From JAJFJD01 sp965228695 (GTDB lineage: Bacteria > Pseudomonadota > Alphaproteobacteria > UBA8366), in assembly GCA_965228695.1 (NCBI GenBank), contig CBDDIB010000002.1:4588001-4652000 (forward strand): a stretch of DNA of 64,000 nucleotides, in the 5' to 3' direction. The position numbers and the translations under genes are program-made. Below, piece after piece: positions 19,024 to 27,926 of the stretch (within the stretch, counting starts at the first letter, position 1; every line of letters starts with the position of its first letter). The notes beneath the pieces are model-generated. The model made no database searches, was not told where the DNA came from, and worked only from the letters and a program-made list of their open reading frames with translations.

Positions 19024-20574
19024 ATGCCGAAGAAACCGAACATTCTGCTTATCACATCGGACCAGCAGCGGGGCGACTGCTACGGCTTCGAGGGCCGCAA
19101 GGTAAAGACCCCGCATCTCGACCGGATGGCGCAAAACGGCACACGGTTCGGCGCCTGCATCACCCCGAACGTGGTCTGCCAGCCGTCGCGTGCATCGATC
19201 CTGACCGGCCTTCTGCCGCTGAGCCACGGGGTCTGCGACAACGGCATCGATCTCGATCCGGCCGTCGGTGAAACCGGGTTCGCCCGCCGCCTCGCCGCCG
19301 CGGGATATCACTCGGCCTTCATCGGCAAGGCGCATTTCGCCACCAAGGGCACCTTCGAGCCCACCGGCTCGCCCGAGTGCCAATACAGTTCCCGGGACTT
19401 CGGCGACGACTGGTACGGCCCGTACATGGGCTTCGACCATGCGGAATTGATGTGCTTCGGCCATTTCCACAAGAAACGGAACCCGATGATGCCGCCGAGC
19501 GGCCAGCATTTCGAACGCTGGTATTACGGCCATGGCGAGCGTGACGGCCAGGAAGTCTGGGATCTCTGGGCCCAGGAATTGCCGCCCAGCACCGGCGCGA
19601 ACCAGACATGGCATTCCGCCCTGCCGGAAGCGTGGCATACCAGCACCTGGGTCGGCGACCGGACCGTCGACTTCCTGCGCCAACACGATAATGACGACCC
19701 CTTCGTCCTGTGGGCCTCCTTCCCCGATCCGCATCATCCGTTCGACTGCCCGGAACCATGGAGCCGCCTGCACCATCCCGACGAGGTCGACATTTCATCG
19801 ACGCATGAAATGGATTTGGATGCCCGCCCCTGGTGGCACCGGGCGACGCTCGAAGGCGAACCGCAAATGGACGACCCCGAACTCGTCGAATTCCGCAAGA
19901 CCGGCTCCCGCGCGCCGGTGCAAACCGAAGCGCAACTGCGCGATATGACGGCGAATTACTACGGCATGATCTCCCTGATCGATCACAATGTCGGGCGCAT
20001 CTTCGACGCGCTGGACACCTACGGCCTCGCCGAGGATACCATCGTCGTCTACACCACCGACCACGGCGATCTGTTGGGCGATCACGGCCTCTACCTGAAG
20101 GGGCCGACGCCGTATGAGGGCCTGCTGCGGGTCGGCATGCTGTTCCACGGCCCCGGCGTCCCGGCATCCCGCGTGGTCGACGACCCCGTCTCGACCCTCG
20201 ACCTGGCGGCCACGTTCATGGACCTCGCCGGCACCGAGAAGCCCGAGGAGATCCAGAGCGAAAGCCTGATGCCCCTGGTTACCGGTGCTTCCGGCGCATC
20301 ACGCGATGTCGCCTACAACGAATGGAACCTCGCCGCGACCCGGTGCGGCGTGCCGCTGACCCTGCGGACGATCCGGACGAAGACGCATAAATGCACCTTC
20401 GAACTGGAGTCCGGCGCGGGCGAACTCTACGACCTCGCCAGCGATCCGGGCGAGATGACCAATGTGTTCGACGATGCCGGCTACAGCGCCGTGCGCAAGG
20501 AACTGGAAGACATGATGCGCGCCCGGCCCGGCAAGATCCTGAACGACTTCTCCGATCCGGTCGGGGCGGCATAA
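19024..20574 (+). CDS. type I sulfatase
   Basis: Formylglycine-dependent sulfatase, 516 aa. The CxPSR maturation motif is present as C52-Q-P-S-R56 followed by ASILTG, so the Cys can be converted by the FGE enzyme. D13 and the later DHGDLLGDHG provide calcium ligands. There is no signal peptide, so it should act in the cytoplasm on an imported sulfate ester (or possibly a phosphonate or sulfamate, as some relatives do). I choose the ATG at 19024 (MPKKPNILL), the usual beginning of the family; an ATG at 19003 adds seven residues. Confidence 0.93.
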   Translation: MPKKPNILLITSDQQRGDCYGFEGRKVKTPHLDRMAQNGTRFGACITPNVVCQPSRASILTGLLPLSHGVCDNGIDLDPAVGETGFARRLAAAGYHSAFIGKAHFATKGTFEPTGSPECQYSSRDFGDDWYGPYMGFDHAELMCFGHFHKKRNPMMPPSGQHFERWYYGHGERDGQEVWDLWAQELPPSTGANQTWHSALPEAWHTSTWVGDRTVDFLRQHDNDDPFVLWASFPDPHHPFDCPEPWSRLHHPDEVDISSTHEMDLDARPWWHRATLEGEPQMDDPELVEFRKTGSRAPVQTEAQLRDMTANYYGMISLIDHNVGRIFDALDTYGLAEDTIVVYTTDHGDLLGDHGLYLKGPTPYEGLLRVGMLFHGPGVPASRVVDDPVSTLDLAATFMDLAGTEKPEEIQSESLMPLVTGASGASRDVAYNEWNLAATRCGVPLTLRTIRTKTHKCTFELESGAGELYDLASDPGEMTNVFDDAGYSAVRKELEDMMRARPGKILNDFSDPVGAA

Positions 20575-20596
20575 TTATGCAGAACGGGAGCATGCG

Positions 20597-20887
20597 ATGG
20601 TCCGCGCTATAGTCCTGAATCCCAATGACAATGTCGCAACCCTGATCGACCGGGGCGGCGAAGCCGACATGTCGGTCGATCTGCGCGGCGAGAAAAAAGG
20701 ATCGGTATCCCTGCGGCAGGAGGTCCCGTTCGGCCACAAAGTGGCCTTGTCCGACATGGCGCCGGGCGTCGAGGTCATCAAATACGGCAAGGTGATCGGC
20801 GAGACCACGGCGGAAATCCAGACCGGCGAGCATGTCCACGTGCACAACGTCGATTCACAGCGGGGCCGCGGCGACAAGATGAACTAG
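20597..20887 (+). CDS. UxaA/SuyA-like lyase, small (SAF-domain) subunit
   Basis: Small protein, 96 aa, equal to the N-terminal SAF domain of altronate dehydratase UxaA. Key features: VALSDMAPG, VIKYGKVIG and the terminal GEHVHVHNV, which carries histidines. In the sugar-acid dehydratases this domain is fused to the large one; here it is separate, as in (2R)-sulfolactate sulfo-lyase SuyA. It lies 22 bases after the sulfatase and 20 bases before its partner, so the three are probably one transcript. The substrate is a 2-hydroxy acid of some kind, not proven to be sulfolactate. Confidence 0.85.
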   Translation: MVRAIVLNPNDNVATLIDRGGEADMSVDLRGEKKGSVSLRQEVPFGHKVALSDMAPGVEVIKYGKVIGETTAEIQTGEHVHVHNVDSQRGRGDKMN

Positions 20888-20907
20888 TCCGGTCCGGAGG
20901 CAGCACT

Positions 20908-22065
20908 ATGACCGATACATTCCTAGGGTTCGAACGCTCCGACGGGCAGGTCGGCGTGCGCAACAAGATCGGCATCCTGTCGATCATGGACAACGTCAAT
21001 CCGGTGACCCGGTCGATCGCCGATCACGTCTCCGAAGCGGTCCCCATCACCACGCTGTTCGTCCGCGGGCAGATGGGCCGGGATCTGGAGATCACCTACA
21101 ACACGCTGGCCGGCATGGGACGGAACCCCAACCTCGCCGGGGTCGTCATCGTCGGGCTGGAGGAAACCAGCACCAATATCGTGGCCGACCGGGTGCGCAA
21201 CACCGGCAAGCCGGTCGAGACGGTCCTCGTGCAGGAACTCGGCGGGACGATCAACGCCATGGCCGACGGCGTCCGCAAGGCGAGCCGTATGGCGGTCGAA
21301 GCGTCCAAGCAGCGCCGCCGTGAATTCCCGGTATCGGAGATGATCCTCGGCCTCGAATGCGGCGGGTCCGACACCACGTCCGGGCTGGCGTCGAACCCGG
21401 CGCTCGGCCGGGCCGCCGACCGCCTGATCGAAGCCGGCGGCACCGCCGTGATCACCGAAACCTCCGAATTCCTCGGTGCGGAGGACATCTTCGCGGAACG
21501 GGCGGCGGACGAGTCCGTCAAGAAGGCGTTCCTGAAGATGGTGCTGGATCACGAAGCGAAGGCGATGGAAGCCGGCGTCGACATTCGGGGCGTTAATCCG
21601 GTGCCGGACAACATTCGCGGCGGGCTGACGACGATCGAGGAAAAGGCGCTGGGCGCAATGGCCAAGTCGGGCACCACGCCGCTGGTCGACGTCTTGGAAT
21701 ACTCGGAAAGCCCCAAACGCAAAGGCCTGCACTTCATGGCCGGTTGCGCCCCGGCCGTCGAATCGCTGACCGGGCTGGCGGCCGGCGGCTGCCAACTCAC
21801 CGCCTTCACCACCGGCGTCGGCAACACCATCGGCAACATGATCATGCCGACCGCCAAGATCAGCGGTAACATCAACACGATCCGCGACTTTCCCGACAAC
21901 ATTGATTTCGACGTCTCGGGCATCCTGGAGGAAGACGCGAGCTTCGACGACATGGGCGACCGGCTGTACGACTACATCCTCGACATGGCGTCCGGCACCC
22001 TGACGTCGAGCGAGGTCCTGAAACAGCAGGAAACCGCGATCAGCCGCTACGGCATCACGATCTGA
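20908..22065 (+). CDS. UxaA/SuyB-like lyase, large subunit
   Basis: Catalytic subunit, 385 aa, matching the C-terminal part of UxaA and the length of SuyB. Family motifs: GFERSDGQVGVRN at the start, LECGGSDTTSGLASNPALG (metal-site Cys), and FTTGVGNTIGN near the end. Members eliminate water or sulfite from 2-hydroxy acids using iron or manganese. The split gene form and the sulfatase next door make a sulfo-lyase or a sulfate-ester-derived acid dehydratase reasonable. A plain altronate or galactarate dehydratase cannot be excluded. Confidence 0.85.
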   Translation: MTDTFLGFERSDGQVGVRNKIGILSIMDNVNPVTRSIADHVSEAVPITTLFVRGQMGRDLEITYNTLAGMGRNPNLAGVVIVGLEETSTNIVADRVRNTGKPVETVLVQELGGTINAMADGVRKASRMAVEASKQRRREFPVSEMILGLECGGSDTTSGLASNPALGRAADRLIEAGGTAVITETSEFLGAEDIFAERAADESVKKAFLKMVLDHEAKAMEAGVDIRGVNPVPDNIRGGLTTIEEKALGAMAKSGTTPLVDVLEYSESPKRKGLHFMAGCAPAVESLTGLAAGGCQLTAFTTGVGNTIGNMIMPTAKISGNINTIRDFPDNIDFDVSGILEEDASFDDMGDRLYDYILDMASGTLTSSEVLKQQETAISRYGITI

Positions 22066-22256
22066 CGCCGGGCTTTCCGGGGCCGGTATGACCCCGGACA
22101 CATATCGCCTAAAATGGGACAATTCGGCCCGCATCCGCGCCGTCGTCCCTGCCCGCAACCCCTGGTCCGGCCCCAACTGGACAGCGCCCTGCCCGCCGCG
22201 ATACACCCTGTAGCAGGCAATTCGACACAGGAAGCCCCGAGCCCTAAGGAAAAATC
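22066..22256. other. intergenic gap with a weak GC hairpin
   Basis: A short inverted repeat CCGGGG/CCCCGG (22077-22082 and 22092-22097, nine-base loop) lies 11 bases after the SuyB-like stop. It has no T run, so it is at best a weak terminator or pause site. The rest of the gap has no gene I can support. Confidence 0.3.
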
Positions 22257-23048
22257 ATGACCGACCAGCTTCTCTTCGAGACCAAAGACCATATCGCCAC
22301 GATCACCCTGAACCGGCCCGACGTGCTGAACGCCTTCACGGAAGAGATGATCCGGGCCTGGGTCGCCGCGCTGGAAGAATGCCGCGACAACGACGACATC
22401 CACGTGGTCATCCTGACCGGCGCCGGGCGCGCCTTCTGCGCCGGCGGCGACGTGCGGGCGATGAAGGAAAGCCCCGAGCGGAACAACCCGAATCTGACCA
22501 AGAGCCGGCTGTGGGACATGGTGCAGCACATCCCGAAGACGCTGCAGGAGATGGACAAGCCGATCATCGCCGCCGTCAACGGCCCGGCAACCGGCGCGGG
22601 CATGGACATGGCGAGCATGTGCGACATCCGCCTCGCCGCCGAGAGCGCGAAATTCGCCGAGAGTTACGTCCGCATGGGCCTCGTGCCCGGCGCCGGCGGC
22701 TGCTGGTTCCTGCCGCGGCTGGTCGGCATGCCGAAGGCGCTGGAGCTGCTGTACACCGCCGATTTCGTCGAAGCGGCCGAGGCCAAGGAAATCGGCCTCG
22801 TCAATCACGTCTACCCGGACGACGAGTTGATGGAGCAGGCCTATAAACTGGCGACGAAGATCGCGCGCCGCGCGCCCATTTCGGTGCGGCTGATCAAGCG
22901 CGCGACCTATCAGGGACAGCGCATCGACCTGGTTACCCATCTCGACCAGATCTCGTCGCATATGACGATCGCGCGGTCGAGCGACGACCATATGGAAGCG
23001 GTCGATGCCTTCCTCGAAAAGCGCCACCCGCAGTTCAAGGGCAAGTAA
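22257..23048 (+). CDS. enoyl-CoA hydratase/isomerase (crotonase) family protein
   Basis: Crotonase-fold enzyme, 263 aa. The CoA-binding FCAGGDVRAM and the oxyanion glycines (TGAGMDMA) are intact. The two catalytic glutamates of true enoyl-CoA hydratases are not: the first position is D117 and the second is Y137. It is therefore more likely an isomerase, hydrolase, decarboxylase or other crotonase than a simple hydratase. It closely resembles the crotonase at 29145-29933 over its whole length, including these substitutions. It is followed after 48 bases by the first FMN oxidase. Confidence 0.9.
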   Translation: MTDQLLFETKDHIATITLNRPDVLNAFTEEMIRAWVAALEECRDNDDIHVVILTGAGRAFCAGGDVRAMKESPERNNPNLTKSRLWDMVQHIPKTLQEMDKPIIAAVNGPATGAGMDMASMCDIRLAAESAKFAESYVRMGLVPGAGGCWFLPRLVGMPKALELLYTADFVEAAEAKEIGLVNHVYPDDELMEQAYKLATKIARRAPISVRLIKRATYQGQRIDLVTHLDQISSHMTIARSSDDHMEAVDAFLEKRHPQFKGK

Positions 23049-23096
23049 GACCCGCCTCCCCTCAACCGGACGGAATAAGAAAGCAGCGAGACACGT

Positions 23097-24206
23097 ATGG
23101 CGACCGACTCCCCGGAAAGCTCGAACGAGTTTGCCACGATCCACGAAATCATCCGCGCCGCGCGGACCAATCTCACGCAGGGCGCGTGGGACTATATGGC
23201 GGGCGCATCGGAATCCGAAACGACGCTACGGCGCAACCGAGCAGCGATCGACAAGCTCGCCCTGAAGCCGCGCGCGTTACGCGACATTCGCGAGATCGAC
23301 GCGAGCGACACTGTCCTCGGCATGAACCTGCGCATCCCGGTGCTGCTGGCGCCGATCGGATCTTTGGAATCCTTTTCGCCGACCGAGGGCGCGGCCGCGT
23401 CAGCCAAGGCCGCCGAAGCCTTCGACATCATCCACATGCTGAGCTCGCGCTGCAGCCCCGGCCTCGAAGAGGTCGCGGCGGCGGCCAACAATCACCGAAT
23501 ATTCCAGCTCTACGTCCGCGGCGACGACAAATTCGAGGACGATTTCGCCCGCCGCGCCATCGAGCACGGCTATAAGGCCTTCGCCGTCACGATCGACACC
23601 GCCGTTTACAGCCGGCGCGAACGCGACTACGCCAATCGCTTCGTCAAGAAATGGCGCGTCGATGTCAGCAACGACGAACAGATCTGGCAGGCGAAATACA
23701 CCTGGGACAACGTCAAGCGCTTCAAGGATACGCATGATATCCCGCTGATCATGAAGGGCATCGCCACGGCGGAAGACGCCGCACTCTGCGTCGAGCACGG
23801 GGTGGACGGCATCTATGTCTCGAATCACGGTGGGCGCCAACTCGACCACGGCCGAGGCTCGATGGACGTATTGCCCGAGGTCGTCGCCGAGGCGAAAGGC
23901 AAGGCCACGATCCTCGTCGACGGCGGCGTGCTGCGCGGTTCCGACATCGTGAAGGCGAAGGCGCTGGGTGCGGACCTCGTCGGAATCGGGCGGCTGCAAT
24001 GCGCCAGCCTCGCGGCCGGCGGCATGGGCGCGCTCGTGCGGGCGTTGGAGATTCTGGAACAGGAAATTCAGATTTCCATGGGCCTCAGCGGCGCGACGAG
24101 TTGGGCCGATCTCGACCCGAGCTGCGTGTCCACATCCACCACGGTCGCCTTTCCATCGGTCTTCAGCGCGCACCAGATGCTGAGTCTGAACCCGAACAAA
24201 TACTAA
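23097..24206 (+). CDS. FMN-dependent alpha-hydroxy-acid oxidase/dehydrogenase (copy 1)
   Basis: TIM-barrel flavoenzyme of the glycolate oxidase/lactate dehydrogenase family, 369 aa. Active-site residues are all visible: Y33 (WDYMAG), Y139 (FQLYVRG), K220 (IMKG), H244 and R247 (SNHGGRQLD). It oxidises an L-2-hydroxy acid to a 2-oxo acid, passing electrons to oxygen or a quinone. It is not predicted to be membrane bound. The next gene is a clear paralogue 20 bases on. The substrate could be a product of the neighbouring lyase cluster; this is inference. Confidence 0.93.
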   Translation: MATDSPESSNEFATIHEIIRAARTNLTQGAWDYMAGASESETTLRRNRAAIDKLALKPRALRDIREIDASDTVLGMNLRIPVLLAPIGSLESFSPTEGAAASAKAAEAFDIIHMLSSRCSPGLEEVAAAANNHRIFQLYVRGDDKFEDDFARRAIEHGYKAFAVTIDTAVYSRRERDYANRFVKKWRVDVSNDEQIWQAKYTWDNVKRFKDTHDIPLIMKGIATAEDAALCVEHGVDGIYVSNHGGRQLDHGRGSMDVLPEVVAEAKGKATILVDGGVLRGSDIVKAKALGADLVGIGRLQCASLAAGGMGALVRALEILEQEIQISMGLSGATSWADLDPSCVSTSTTVAFPSVFSAHQMLSLNPNKY

Positions 24207-24225
24207 GAAGAAGGCTGTTGCACCG

Positions 24226-25344
24226 ATGAGCATCGAACCGGCACGGCAATTCGCCACTGTCCACGAGATCGTCAAGGCCGCGCGCAAGAACCTGACGCAG
24301 GGCGTCTGGGATTACGTGGTCGGCGGCACCGATACCGAAACCACGCTGCGCCGCAACCGGCAGGCGCTTGACTCCATCGCCTTCCGGCCGCGCGTCATGC
24401 GCGACGTTTCGGCCCGAACGGCCAAGGCCGAGTTCATGGGCCGCGACCTGCGGATGCCGGTCATCCTTGCCCCGATCGGGTCGCTGGAGACGGTCGAGGA
24501 AGGCGGCGGCGCCACACCGGCCAAGGCCGCCGAGATTTTCGACGTGGTGCATATGCTCAGCTCGCAGGCCGCGCCCGGTCTCGAAGGAACCGCCAAGGCC
24601 GCGCCGGACAACAACCGGATTTTCCAGCTTTACGTCCGCGGCGATCATGCCTTCCAGGACGATTACGTGAAACGCGCGATGGACAACGGCTATTTCGCCT
24701 TCGCCGTGACCGTCGACCTCGACCTGTACACCCGGCGGGAGCGCGATCTTGCCAACCGCTACGTCCGCCTGTCCCGCCGCAAGGCGACGCAGGACCCGTC
24801 GGCCTACCAGAAATCGATCTCCTTCCAGGCCGGCTACAACTGGGACGACATCAAGCGGTTCAAGGACAAGTTCGACATCCCGCTGATCCTCAAAGGGATC
24901 GGCTGCGTCGAGGATGCCGCGCTGGCGCTGGAACACGGTGTCGAGGGCATCTACGTCACCAACCACGGCGGCCGCGCGCTGGATACCGGGCGCGGGTCGG
25001 CGGACGTATTGCCCGAGATCGTCGCCGAGGTGAACGGCCGCGCCAAGGTCATCTACGACGGCGGGGTCATGCGCGGCTCCGACATCGTCAAGGCGATGAT
25101 CCTGGGGGCCGACGCGGTCGGCGTGGGCCGGCTGCAATGCCTCGGCATGGCGGCGGCCGGCGTGCCGGGATTGCTCCGCGTGCTCGAGCTGCTGGAGGAG
25201 GAAATCCACATCTGCATGGGCCTGCTCGGCGTCAACGGCTGGGACGAACTCGACCAATCCTTTATCTGCGCCGCCGACCCGGTAAACGAGCCGACGGTGT
25301 TCAGCCAGCACCCGATGGTCGCCCTCGACCCGCATACATACTAG
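24226..25344 (+). CDS. FMN-dependent alpha-hydroxy-acid oxidase/dehydrogenase (copy 2)
   Basis: Tandem paralogue of the preceding gene, 372 aa. Catalytic residues Y30, Y136, K223, H247 and R250 are kept. The HGGR motif is followed by ALD where copy 1 and most family members have QLD, and the loop between Y168 and the K223 strand is longer by several residues (RKATQDPSAYQKS). These changes fall near the substrate pocket and suggest a different 2-hydroxy acid. AAGAAGG precedes the ATG. Confidence 0.93.
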   Translation: MSIEPARQFATVHEIVKAARKNLTQGVWDYVVGGTDTETTLRRNRQALDSIAFRPRVMRDVSARTAKAEFMGRDLRMPVILAPIGSLETVEEGGGATPAKAAEIFDVVHMLSSQAAPGLEGTAKAAPDNNRIFQLYVRGDHAFQDDYVKRAMDNGYFAFAVTVDLDLYTRRERDLANRYVRLSRRKATQDPSAYQKSISFQAGYNWDDIKRFKDKFDIPLILKGIGCVEDAALALEHGVEGIYVTNHGGRALDTGRGSADVLPEIVAEVNGRAKVIYDGGVMRGSDIVKAMILGADAVGVGRLQCLGMAAAGVPGLLRVLELLEEEIHICMGLLGVNGWDELDQSFICAADPVNEPTVFSQHPMVALDPHTY

Positions 25345-25365
25345 GAAACAGGAGTTCGCCCTCAT

Positions 25366-26190
25366 ATGCCGGATACGCCCGTCACGCCCCTGCCCGCCAG
25401 CACCGTCCTGCTTTTGCGCGACGGCGATAGCGGGTTGGAAGTCTTCATGGTCGAACGGCCGACCAAGATGGACTTCGCGGCAGGCGCGCTGGTCTATCCC
25501 GGCGGCAAGGTCGATCCAGCGGACACGACACCGTGGCTCCGCGAACGCAGCGGCCCGATCGGCGACCTCGACGATTTCCACTTGTCGCTGCACGTAGCGG
25601 CGGTGCGCGAAACCTTCGAAGAATGCGGCGTGCTGCTCGCCCGGCCCAAGGGCAGTTCCGAGATGATCGAGCCCGGCCGGATACCAGAACTCGACGCGAA
25701 GTATCGCGGCCCGTTGATGAAAGACGAGATCGGTATCGACGAGATGATCGAGGCCGAGAATCTGGACCTCGCCTGCGACCTGCTAGTCTATTACGCGCAC
25801 TGGATCACCCCAGAGATGCGGCCGAAGCGGTTCGACACGCATTTCTTCCTCGCACCGGCGCCACCGGGTCAAATTGCCTTGCATGACGGGCGGGAATCCC
25901 TCGATTCCCTCTGGAACCGCCCACAAGGCGTGATCGACGATTACGTGGGCGGCATTCATTTCGTGATGTTCCCGACCTATTGCACGCTGATGCGGCTCGA
26001 CCGCAGCAAGACCGTCGACGAGGCGCTCGAACGCGCGCGCGGCGAGAAAGTCGTGACCGTCTTGGGCCAGCGCGCAAAGGCGCCGGACGGCACGACCTGC
26101 ATGGTTCTGCCGAAGGACGCAGGGTACGACATCTTCGAAGTACCCGACCCGAAAGCGCCCAACGGCAAACATATGATCATTCACCGATAG
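25366..26190 (+). CDS. Nudix hydrolase, NUDT7/NUDT19-like
   Basis: Pyrophosphohydrolase, 274 aa. The Nudix box is split by a long insertion: GGKVDPAD at about 45-52 and RETFEECGVLLA at about 80-91, giving the catalytic REx2EE helix. This spacing is found in NUDT19-like proteins, some of which hydrolyse CoA or acyl-CoA. In a cluster full of acyl-CoA enzymes, a CoA diphosphatase is plausible but unproven. It follows the second FMN oxidase by 21 bases and is likely in the same transcript. Confidence 0.85.
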   Translation: MPDTPVTPLPASTVLLLRDGDSGLEVFMVERPTKMDFAAGALVYPGGKVDPADTTPWLRERSGPIGDLDDFHLSLHVAAVRETFEECGVLLARPKGSSEMIEPGRIPELDAKYRGPLMKDEIGIDEMIEAENLDLACDLLVYYAHWITPEMRPKRFDTHFFLAPAPPGQIALHDGRESLDSLWNRPQGVIDDYVGGIHFVMFPTYCTLMRLDRSKTVDEALERARGEKVVTVLGQRAKAPDGTTCMVLPKDAGYDIFEVPDPKAPNGKHMIIHR

Positions 26191-26213
26191 TTGGCCGGAC
26201 GCGCTGTCCGCGT

Positions 26214-26279
26214 CATGCTTCGACAAGCTCGGCATGAGGGAGCAACTCACGGTCCTCATGCTGAGCTTGTCGAAGCATG
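26214..26279. repeat. intergenic palindromic repeat, copy A
   Basis: Inverted repeat with 26-base arms (26214-26239 and 26254-26279) that match at 25 of 26 positions, separated by 14 bases. The arm core reads GACAAGCTC in one direction and GAGCTTGTC in the other. A diverged copy occurs at 37831-37901. This layout is that of a REP-like extragenic element, common in alphaproteobacteria. It lies just after the Nudix gene and could fold as a transcript-end hairpin. Confidence 0.8.
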
Positions 26280-26378
26280 AATGCTCATGAACGGACGATT
26301 CCAAAGTCCATTTTCCTCACAGGCCAAAGCGGCTACTATCCGATCGCTTCACGCCTCAAACCGACCAATCGGCGCAGA

Positions 26379-26696
26379 ATGAAAACCACCCGTTTTCCCG
26401 ACAAGATCCGGAGCCTCGAACCCTTCTCCGACCGGTTCGACGCCTTCCGGCTGCCCGCCGAAAACTGCGACGTATTGTTCGCGACGTACCCTGCCGGTAC
26501 GGCGATCGAACCGCACATCCACAAGACGGACAATTGGGGCGTCATCACAAAGGGTGAGATGCTTATCACGATGGGCGGCAATGAAACCGCCTACCGGCCG
26601 GGCGACTGGTATCACGTGCCCGCCGGCGCGGAACATTCGGCCCGCTGCGAGATGGAAACCGAAGAGATCGAGTTCTGGTTCAAAGCCGACGGGTAG
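26379..26696 (+). CDS. cupin domain protein
   Basis: Single-domain cupin, 105 aa. Both cupin motifs are clear: the first with EPHIHKTDNWGVITKGE (metal histidines and Glu) and the second with GDWYHVPAGAEHSA. It probably binds a metal in a small beta-barrel; such proteins are often regulators of small-molecule levels or simple enzymes. I start it at the ATG at 26379 (MKTTRFPDK). A longer frame from 26277 would begin inside the palindromic repeat and was rejected. Confidence 0.82.
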   Translation: MKTTRFPDKIRSLEPFSDRFDAFRLPAENCDVLFATYPAGTAIEPHIHKTDNWGVITKGEMLITMGGNETAYRPGDWYHVPAGAEHSARCEMETEEIEFWFKADG

Positions 26697-26705
26697 CCCG
26701 ACCGT

Positions 26706-27926
26706 CTAGTCGTCGCCAAGAACGCCCTCATTCCGAAGTGCGGCGATCGCCCCTTCGTCCATCTCCAGCAGATCACGCAGCACCTCGTCCGTATGCTGCC
26801 CCAGCAACGGTGCCGCGGCCGGCCTCGCCGCCGGGGTATCGGACATCTTGTACGGCGTGCCCAACATGCGCAGGTCGCCCGCCGTCGGATGCGGCACGGT
26901 CACGACCATGTCGCGCTCCGCTACCTCGGTCGATTCCAACGCTTCCGAGACCGACCGCACCGGTCCGCCGGCCACCCCCGTCGCCCGGAATTTCGGAATC
27001 CAATAGTCGAGCGGCCGCGCGGCGAAGATTTCATTCAAGAGGCGCATGAGTTCGTCCCGGTTGGCCGCCCGATCCGGGTTGCGCCGGAAACGCGGATCCT
27101 CGATCCATTCGGGCCGGTCGATCACATCCCTGCAGAGCGAATGAAACTGCGGGTCGGTGGCGCAGGCGAGATAGAGCATCCCATCCTTCGCATGAAACGC
27201 GCCGACCGGCACCGCCACCGCATGGGTGTTGCCGGTCCGAACCGGGTTCTCGCCGGTGCAGAAATAGCTTTGCGCGAAATTCCCGAGCGCCGCCGCCGCG
27301 CCGTCCATCAGCGCTAGATCGATATGCTGCCCCCGCCCATGCTCGCCGCGCGCAATTACCGCCGACAGGATCGACGTGCTGGCGTACAGTCCGACGAACA
27401 GATCGGTCAACGACAACGGCGACCGTAGCGGATCGCCCGCCGGATCCCCGGTGATCGCCATCAGCCCGAATTCCGCCTGCAGGACAGGATCGAAGCCGGG
27501 ACGGTCGGCCATGCTGCCTTCCTGGCCGTAGGACGAGATCGAGCAATAGATCAGATGCGGGTGCCGGACCTTCATAGCGTCATAGTCGAGGCCGAGCCGC
27601 TGCATCACGCCGGGCCGGAAGTTCTGGATCAACACGTCGGATTTCGCGGCGAGTTGGTGCACGATGTCGCGGCCCGCGTCGCTGCCCAGATCGAGCGCGA
27701 CGCTCTTCTTGTTGCGGTTGAAGGCCATGAAGAAATGCGATTCGCCGCCGGCCTCGGGCGGTTTGAAGAAGCGTGTGTCATCGCCGTAACCGGGCCGCTC
27801 GATCTTGATGATCTCGGCGCCCAAATCCGCCAACTGCATGGTGCAGAACGGTCCGGCGACGATGCGGGTCAGGTCGAGGACCCGGATGCCCGTGAGCGGC
27901 GGCGAAGCCGAACCGGCGTCGGTCAT
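26706..27926 (-). CDS. family III CoA-transferase (CaiB/BaiF)
   Basis: Acyl-CoA transferase, 406 aa. The catalytic aspartate is D175 (SLTDLFVG), which forms the acyl-CoA anhydride in this family. N-terminal GIRVLDLTRIVAGP and QNFRPGVMQRLGL are standard. It moves CoA from one acid to another, e.g. from succinyl-CoA. The ATG overlaps the TGA of the nitronate monooxygenase gene (27923-27926), so it is the last gene of a leftward operon that begins at 31993. Confidence 0.93.
   Translation of the reverse strand: MTDAGSASPPLTGIRVLDLTRIVAGPFCTMQLADLGAEIIKIERPGYGDDTRFFKPPEAGGESHFFMAFNRNKKSVALDLGSDAGRDIVHQLAAKSDVLIQNFRPGVMQRLGLDYDAMKVRHPHLIYCSISSYGQEGSMADRPGFDPVLQAEFGLMAITGDPAGDPLRSPLSLTDLFVGLYASTSILSAVIARGEHGRGQHIDLALMDGAAAALGNFAQSYFCTGENPVRTGNTHAVAVPVGAFHAKDGMLYLACATDPQFHSLCRDVIDRPEWIEDPRFRRNPDRAANRDELMRLLNEIFAARPLDYWIPKFRATGVAGGPVRSVSEALESTEVAERDMVVTVPHPTAGDLRMLGTPYKMSDTPAARPAAAPLLGQHTDEVLRDLLEMDEGAIAALRNEGVLGDD

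Noticed and set aside
20597..22065. Naming the split lyase as altronate dehydratase uxaA or as suyAB
   Set aside because: Motifs show the family only. The split form favours SuyAB, but the substrate cannot be decided by reading, so no symbol is given.
20923..22206. Minus-strand frame of 427 codons opposite the SuyB-like gene
   Set aside because: Antisense shadow. The plus-strand protein has strong UxaA family motifs and a good position after the small subunit.
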